Below, piece by piece: positions 60,401-64,000 of a stretch of DNA of 64,000 nt. Below the pieces are notes generated by a model, which worked only from the letters and a program-made list of their open reading frames with translations, searched no databases and was not told the origin of the DNA. Origin of the DNA: Verrucomicrobiales bacterium. GTDB taxonomy: Bacteria; Verrucomicrobiota; Verrucomicrobiia; Verrucomicrobiales; DEV007. The translations under genes were made by a program, and so were the position numbers. Location: the NCBI GenBank assembly GCA_016795505.1, contig JAEUHH010000055.1, forward strand, positions 62,001-126,000, read 5' to 3'. The number at the start of each line of letters is the position of its first letter. Within the stretch, counting starts at the first letter, position 1.

Positions 60401-61340
60401 AAAGCTGGAAACGCAGCCGTTTGGTCGGACCACTTCGGTCTCCGGCGGCGTCGAAAGCGTATCCGAGGTCCTCCGGCACCGAGGGGCCCGAGACGCGGTA
60501 GCCCGGTCCGGCGTCAATGGAGTCGTGTCCGGCCATCAGCCAGTCGCGGAAAAAGCATTTCACCGGAGGCAGATCGCCCTCCTGTCCCGCCTCCAGGCCG
60601 GCCCGCACCGCGCGCAGAGCCGCGGTAAAGCTCTCCAGAGTGGCATGGCGCGGATGCCCCGGCTCGCCTTTCAGCACATCGTGCAACAGGGAGCGCAAAT
60701 TTTCCGTCGTCTGACGAGCCTCGCGATCAAAGAGCGAAAACGGGGCAAATCGAAACACAAATCCCGACAGCAGACTGTAGAGAGCCAGCGCCACCCGCTC
60801 CACCACTTCTGCGGTCGACTGACAGGGCGGCATCAGCCAGCCCCCGTAGTCCGCGACATGCAGCCGCAGACCTGTCGATCCTGACGGACGATCCTGGGTC
60901 ACAAAGAAGCGCCCGAAATCAAAATGACTCAGGCAATTGGGCAACTCGTCATGGCTGGACAGGATCGACAGCAGATCCAGCGTCAGATCCACCGCCAGCG
61001 TCTCGGACAGCGGCCCCACCCGCCGCAGGTAGCCGCCGAGCGGCTCGCCTCCCGGCAGGCCTTCGGCGTAGTACAGTTCGGTGTCGTCGCGACCACTGCC
61101 CAGGATCGGCGTCAGGCGGGGATGAGCCCTCTCCCGGATCGCCGCGATCTCGCGCTCGAACCGATCCCCCGCCCCGTCCTCGGGCGCTGCCAGTCCTTCG
61201 AAAATGTGGAGCAGAGCCAGCCGAAAATCCCGGCAATCAAGCACCAGAAACACCCGCTCCCCGTTCCGGTCCGATGGCAACTCCGCGAGCGATCCCTGTC
61301 GGTCCCTGACGAAGCGAAACTGATCGAACTCGGCAATCAT
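57495..61340 (-). CDS. Large membrane protein: degenerate kinase-like domain, transmembrane helix, Sel1 repeats
   Basis: A 1281-residue protein. The N-terminal 300 residues resemble a Ser/Thr kinase fold (SHFDFGRFF near residue 142 where HRDxKxxN is expected, and LHVADYGGWL near 163 for the DFG motif), but Lys and Asn of the catalytic loop are missing, so it is likely a pseudokinase. A long Ala/Glu/Pro-rich region (about 550-890) follows. A single membrane segment (YGRLVGISLIGAALVWAVTY) lies near 900. The C-terminal part from about 1055 consists of around six Sel1 repeats (for example LYGAALLRGRGVPVDLVEGA). The ATG at 61340 is chosen; a longer start would include AT-rich spacer. It is probably a signalling or scaffold protein of the inner membrane. 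Confidence 0.85.
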   Translation of the reverse strand: MIAEFDQFRFVRDRQGSLAELPSDRNGERVFLVLDCRDFRLALLHIFEGLAAPEDGAGDRFEREIAAIRERAHPRLTPILGSGRDDTELYYAEGLPGGEPLGGYLRRVGPLSETLAVDLTLDLLSILSSHDELPNCLSHFDFGRFFVTQDRPSGSTGLRLHVADYGGWLMPPCQSTAEVVERVALALYSLLSGFVFRFAPFSLFDREARQTTENLRSLLHDVLKGEPGHPRHATLESFTAALRAVRAGLEAGQEGDLPPVKCFFRDWLMAGHDSIDAGPGYRVSGPSVPEDLGYAFDAAGDRSGPTKRLRFQLFPGFDSVPREGWLEQHLSALRRPGRGLPNQLSVVALETWGRCLLIGEERVEGVSIASLVRSHGALRPGSVREIAAKVNAALDVIERTAGAPPVWRLGARDVYLVTGDASISALVEAAQLGNVSVWRRLPVRLRLHQTAEELIEGLNLPAPVMERVRAGGKTGERGRRAAVLLPLISEMLTGRRFRWTEPVPRRPGLPIEVTQVLEQLRLRLCEDPGQVQSLLLDELSRALGLDDTVVPAETSASDEDSPVSAPVGVLDDFDPDAAAAKAATFSQTTATNGASRLSRSLKPFGLHTTRELVAEKQARQRFTAPAQPAADVEFLGVIADGEFHEAPTASEAKPADVAARGPVSESQAEPAVESLGLIEDAAVMEAPIAQAEAAATPISAPERSGFRRLLFPFGRKPETAVIEAPAETAAEEEKPVDACPDDEAGEIQAKLPAIDGETPAIEANSESIEQPEPSVSPALDETPVAESPPVPTEPESREPVEVHSESGETGEPMSFLAFMTSATPEVEATDESAAVQNAAASEEKSATVAGGSVRSSSLRESLGLPEMPLDEERPAATEPDSEPLVAAGDGEPSRVGAGWHRYGRLVGISLIGAALVWAVTYGLVAIAASVDRETFAESLEPALHRDYLREAARDLATAAGSLPTDAGEKSAVGDDLKAITRPEEAIRLGQEAVAGSRLPDAVNFFLRALELEPKSTEARDQLWSTLDAWSRSETAGQPSDAAAARLERAAEHAPRAAWLLADYYLPRDRALGLLWLRRSAEAGQPRHQRILGLILSEVPDSLPEAIEWLRRGAEAGDPATQMLYGAALLRGRGVPVDLVEGANWVEKAAQAGDARALDLLGVCHTLGWGRAVDHGRARELFERACEAGNAFAHYNLATLYAKGLGIDQDKARAARLYQTGADLGDAECMHALGRCLEAGFGLSRDLDGAAAWMRRAASLGHHDAMAWCLRQGVAMEVAAKL

Positions 61341-61741
61341 GGCAGGATTCGGTAAAAATTTTAAAGCCCCACAGCCTATTTCCCGACAAAACGCCCCCTC
61401 GGGAGCCGGATTTTGTCTGACAGGCGCAATAATTATCACATTTTTAGCCCAATTCTGCAAGATTTTTCATATTTGATCGGGTTTTTTGAAAGATTTCCCT
61501 TCGAAAGAGCCCCTCGGTGGCCCGGCCGGGCCGGGCCAGAGGCGAGGAAAGGGTGACGTCCTCCGCCAAAGCGTGGCCGGATGCCCTGGCCCACGCCACG
61601 TTCCGGCCAGCACCGCTACAGTTGGTCGGATTCCATGAGACCACGCCCGGTCATTGGCCACGCGGACCAGCAGCCTCAGTCGGCGGGTTTTCGCAGCCCC
61701 CCCTTTCGGTCGGACATGCCAAAAAAAAGCCGAAACTCACC
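61341..61741. repeat. Intergenic region with a diverged copy of the 49-kb palindromic repeat
   Basis: This 401-bp spacer is AT-rich near the large gene (61341-61500), where its promoter probably lies. The segment 61555-61621 on the minus strand (GCGTGGGCCAGGGCATC, GGCCACGC, TTTGGCGGAGGACGTC) matches the inner part of the element at 48995-49099 with scattered differences. Short open frames here are low-complexity and not supported as genes. Confidence 0.6.
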
Positions 61742-62521
61742 TCACCGCCGATCCCGATCCCGATCGCGTCCCCGATCCGAACTGGACGAGGAGCCGCTGG
61801 ACGATGACGGCGGCGGCGGCGGACTCGCCGTCGATGAGCCGCTCGGTGGCGTCGGCATGGTGATGTCTCCGCCGTCGATGAGGCGCGTCATCGCCCCCCG
61901 GATCAGGTTGCCCCGCTCCTCGCGGCTCATGTTCGGGTAGCTCTGCATCGACTGCCGGATGTATTCGCGCAGTTTTTCCTGCTTCTCCGGCGGCAGCGAC
62001 TTGTAGCGCTCGATGTCCTGCGGCGACGGCCCGCGCCGCTCGCCATCCTTGCCCGAGGAGGAACTGCCGCTCGAGGACGGCCCCTTGCCCTGCGGATTCT
62101 TCGGCAACGGCGCGACGCGCTCGGGCTCGAATTTCAGTTCCACCTCCTCACCCGCGACGGCGATGGTGGCGCTGACCTGAAACAGATCCTCCCCGCCGAT
62201 CACGGATTTCAACTGCATCCGCTCGGCATTCGCCTGACTCTCGGTGACGAGGATCGACTTCTTCGTGTCGCGATTATAAAGCGTGGCGACCTGCTCGCCG
62301 TTGATCTCGGCGATGCCCCGCAGCGCATAGGTCTCGGAGAGGTTCAGCGTGCGGACGAACGGCGAGTGCGTCATGATCTGATCAAAATGACCCGACTCCA
62401 GCGGCTGCGGCAGGTCCGCATCGACTGACGATTCCGTCTGGGCAAATGCCGCCGCCCCACCCACCGCCAGCAAACCGGCAGTCAGGCCCGGGAAAAACAG
62501 CGGCGGCAGTCGGCGGCTCAT
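61742..62521 (-). CDS. Periplasmic protein of a pilus/type II secretion assembly operon
   Basis: A 259-residue protein with signal peptide (RLPPLFFPGLTAGLLAVGGA). A small beta domain follows (SPFVRTLNLSETYALRGIAE, INGEQVATLYNRDTKKSILV) that recalls the homology region of GspC or the PilP domain, which contact the secretin. A charged segment and a Ser/Pro/Arg-rich tail (ending SSSSSDRGRDRDRDRR) follow. It overlaps the upstream PilO/GspM-like gene by 4 bp (ATGA). By position it is the GspC/PilP-like member, but similarity is weak. The start at 62521 is used, not the Gly/Arg-rich extension. Confidence 0.75.
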   Translation of the reverse strand: MSRRLPPLFFPGLTAGLLAVGGAAAFAQTESSVDADLPQPLESGHFDQIMTHSPFVRTLNLSETYALRGIAEINGEQVATLYNRDTKKSILVTESQANAERMQLKSVIGGEDLFQVSATIAVAGEEVELKFEPERVAPLPKNPQGKGPSSSGSSSSGKDGERRGPSPQDIERYKSLPPEKQEKLREYIRQSMQSYPNMSREERGNLIRGAMTRLIDGGDITMPTPPSGSSTASPPPPPSSSSGSSSSSDRGRDRDRDRR

Positions 62522-63183
62522 GATCGGGTCGTCAATTCCAGCTTTTGCCCACCCTCCGCCGGTGCGGCGGGCGCGCCTTCCTGCGGCTGCTGGGGATCGG
62601 TCCCCGGCTCCTCCGTGAGCGGCGCCTCGCCCGCGGACGGGGCGAACCAGCGCGCCACCGTGACCTCGCACTCGGCCTGGGGCTCCACCTCCTTGGCCTT
62701 GTCATCGAGTTCCAGTTCCAGCGTCTTGATGACTTGGAATTTCTCGGGCGATTGCAGCGTGGACAGCCACTGCGTCACCACCGCGGCCTCGCCCCGGATG
62801 CGCAGATAGACCGCCACTTCGTCGTAGAACTGATTGCTGACCGGCTCGGACAGGCTCTGGCGATCGATCCGGATCTTGCGCTCGAACAGCTCGTTTTGCA
62901 GCGTCTGCATCAGTTCGCCCTGCACATTGCCCACCGATTTCCCCTGCCGGGCCAGCGAGGGCGGCAGATTTGCCAGGATCCAATCGCGGCGCTTGTCCCA
63001 CAGATCCTTTTCCTCCAGCCACATCTCGTTCTCGGCCAGTTCGTTTTTCAGCGCCACGATCTTGTCCTTGCCCCCGCCCAGCGTGCGCAGCACGGCGCGT
63101 CCGGCGAACAGGTTCGCCATCACAAAGATCGTCAGCAGGCACAGGCCCAGCAGGCGCTTTTCCCTAGTTGTCAGCCCCTTCAT
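62518..63183 (-). CDS. PilO/GspM-like inner membrane protein
   Basis: A 221-residue protein with one N-terminal membrane helix (LLGLCLLTIFVMANLFAGRA), a coiled segment (KIVALKNELAENEMWLEEKD), and a ferredoxin-like domain with QFYDEVAVYLRIRGEAAVVT and WLSTLQSPEKFQVIKTLELE, which is the plan of PilO and GspM. It would form the periplasmic part of the inner membrane assembly platform. It overlaps the upstream GspL/PilM-like gene by 20 bp and the downstream gene by 4 bp. Confidence 0.85.
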   Translation of the reverse strand: MKGLTTREKRLLGLCLLTIFVMANLFAGRAVLRTLGGGKDKIVALKNELAENEMWLEEKDLWDKRRDWILANLPPSLARQGKSVGNVQGELMQTLQNELFERKIRIDRQSLSEPVSNQFYDEVAVYLRIRGEAAVVTQWLSTLQSPEKFQVIKTLELELDDKAKEVEPQAECEVTVARWFAPSAGEAPLTEEPGTDPQQPQEGAPAAPAEGGQKLELTTRS

Positions 63184-64000
63184 GTTTCGGTCGGCCCTGG
63201 ATCTGGAAAGTGGCCATGTTGTTTTTTTCCACCCGCGGTTGCGGCATGCTCCAGGCGTAGGCCTGGAAAAACGGGTTCTTTTCGAGATCCTCCTTCAGCC
63301 GGAAAGCCATCTGCACATCCCGCGCCGAGCCATCGATCTCGATCTCGCGACCCTTGGTCTCGTACTCGCGCACCAGCACGCCACTGCCGGGCATCACGCG
63401 GGTGAATTCGTTCAACTGCACCAGCGGAAAGTAGTGCAGGTCGATGGCCGGCTCCAGCGCCCGCCACCGGGCCTCGGTCTCCTGGATCAAAGCCACGTCC
63501 GGCCGGGTCGCCTCGACCTTGGCTTCCAGTTCCGCGATGGTCGCCTCGGTCTTCTTCGCCGACATCCAGATCCACGTGCCCGCCACGGCATAGACCGCCG
63601 CCGCCGCCAGACCGATCAGCACCCGCCGCCGGCCTGCCGCCCGGCGCCGCCGCGCCTCCCGCACCGCCTGGGGCAGGAAGCGGTCGTCGACGGCCGGCGC
63701 CGCGACCGTCTCCGGGGCCTCGGCGCGGAATTCCACCGGGATCAGCAGCGCCTTTTCGAAAGCGCGCCGCCCGTCGCCCGGATTCGCCGCGATCGAGCCG
63801 ACCACGAGCAGTTCCGGCGTCTCGTCGAGCAAATCCTCCGCCTGCAGCGACAGGGTGGTGAGGTTGATCTCCTGCGCCAGGGCCTGGCTCAGCTCCGGCT
63901 CGGCGCTCAACACCTGGAGATGGGTCAGCCGTCCCTGATGATTCGCCGCCAGCACCAGCCGCTGATGCTCCCGCCACAGCAGCAGCCGGCCCTCCGGCAG
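63164..64000 (-). CDS. PilM/PilN- or GspL-like protein, 5' end outside window
   Basis: The frame enters from the right edge without a start and ends at 63164. About 278 codons are visible. The first 90 visible residues fit the end of an actin-like (PilM/GspL cytoplasmic) domain (LVLAANHQGRLTHLQVLS, PELLVVGSIAANPGDGRRAF). A membrane helix follows (VLIGLAAAAVYAVAGTWIWM), then a periplasmic coiled coil and ferredoxin-like domain (VREYETKGREIEIDGSARDV). One chain therefore combines PilM- and PilN-like parts, as in GspL. It heads the operon within this window. Confidence 0.8.
   Translation of the reverse strand: MPEGRLLLWREHQRLVLAANHQGRLTHLQVLSAEPELSQALAQEINLTTLSLQAEDLLDETPELLVVGSIAANPGDGRRAFEKALLIPVEFRAEAPETVAAPAVDDRFLPQAVREARRRRAAGRRRVLIGLAAAAVYAVAGTWIWMSAKKTEATIAELEAKVEATRPDVALIQETEARWRALEPAIDLHYFPLVQLNEFTRVMPGSGVLVREYETKGREIEIDGSARDVQMAFRLKEDLEKNPFFQAYAWSMPQPRVEKNNMATFQIQGRPKHEGADN

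Overview
The window looks like a chromosomal segment of a Verrucomicrobiota bacterium, and its gene content fits soil or aquatic members of that phylum. The evidence is high G+C, paired DUF1800/DUF1501 proteins, a Planctomycete-type cytochrome/DUF1549/DUF1553 giant with a DUF1501 partner, a secreted Cys-type sulfatase, ceramidase-like and PQQ-like secreted enzymes, pseudopilins, a CRTAC1-type VCBS protein, and intergenic spaces full of short dispersed repeats. This assignment is inferred from gene families, not from rRNA. No rRNA, tRNA, CRISPR array or insertion sequence was recognised.

Layout. 1-11.7 kb: an RGG-rich protein cut by the left edge, a COG4091/SAF oxidoreductase, an acetylxylan-esterase-like hydrolase, an ABC-2 transporter pair, a pseudopilin, murJ, a Sua5/TsaC-type tRNA modification gene and a Tat-exported Gfo/Idh/MocA protein. 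11.8-31.1 kb: mostly secreted catabolic proteins. These are DUF1800-DUF1501-small protein on the plus strand; GntR regulator - cytochrome/DUF1553 - DUF1501 on the minus strand; a sulfatase/lipoprotein-hydrolase operon; and a ceramidase-like/hydrolase/PQQ operon. 31.5-33.8 kb: an accessory cassette with a fibronectin-like protein, a 21-bp self-complementary coiled-coil repeat and a collagen-like protein. 33.9-45.8 kb: a defence island, with lower G+C at its HNH end. 45.9-57.4 kb: POT transporter, serine hydrolase, repeat-rich spacer, Fe/Mn superoxide dismutase, CRTAC1 protein, rpsP, trpE and a Gfo/Idh oxidoreductase. 57.5-64 kb: a large kinase-like/Sel1 membrane protein and the distal end of a type II secretion/type IV pilus assembly operon (PilM/GspL-like, PilO/GspM-like, and a third periplasmic protein).

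Two things stand out. First, the island encodes a DNA phosphorothioation (Dnd) system of unusual composition: dndA diverges from orf148-dndB-dinD-kinase(PolyVal)-dndC-dndD-orf157-HNH. No dndE is seen. Its usual place after dndD holds a 157-residue minimal DGQHR-like protein translationally coupled to dndD. A HARE-HTH protein and the Dnd-associated methyltransferase lie convergent to dndA. Second, a dispersed element built of two 22-bp units, each with CGAT...ATCG ends, occurs at five places. Twice it lies inside a reading frame, in the same translation phase, and adds nearly the same peptide to two unrelated secreted proteins. All five copies are open in a corresponding frame, which recalls the protein-compatible palindromic elements of Rickettsia. 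Two of the copies sit in intergenic regions that also share heptamer GTTCNNN tracts and a further A/G-rich motif, giving a recurring composite repeat architecture.
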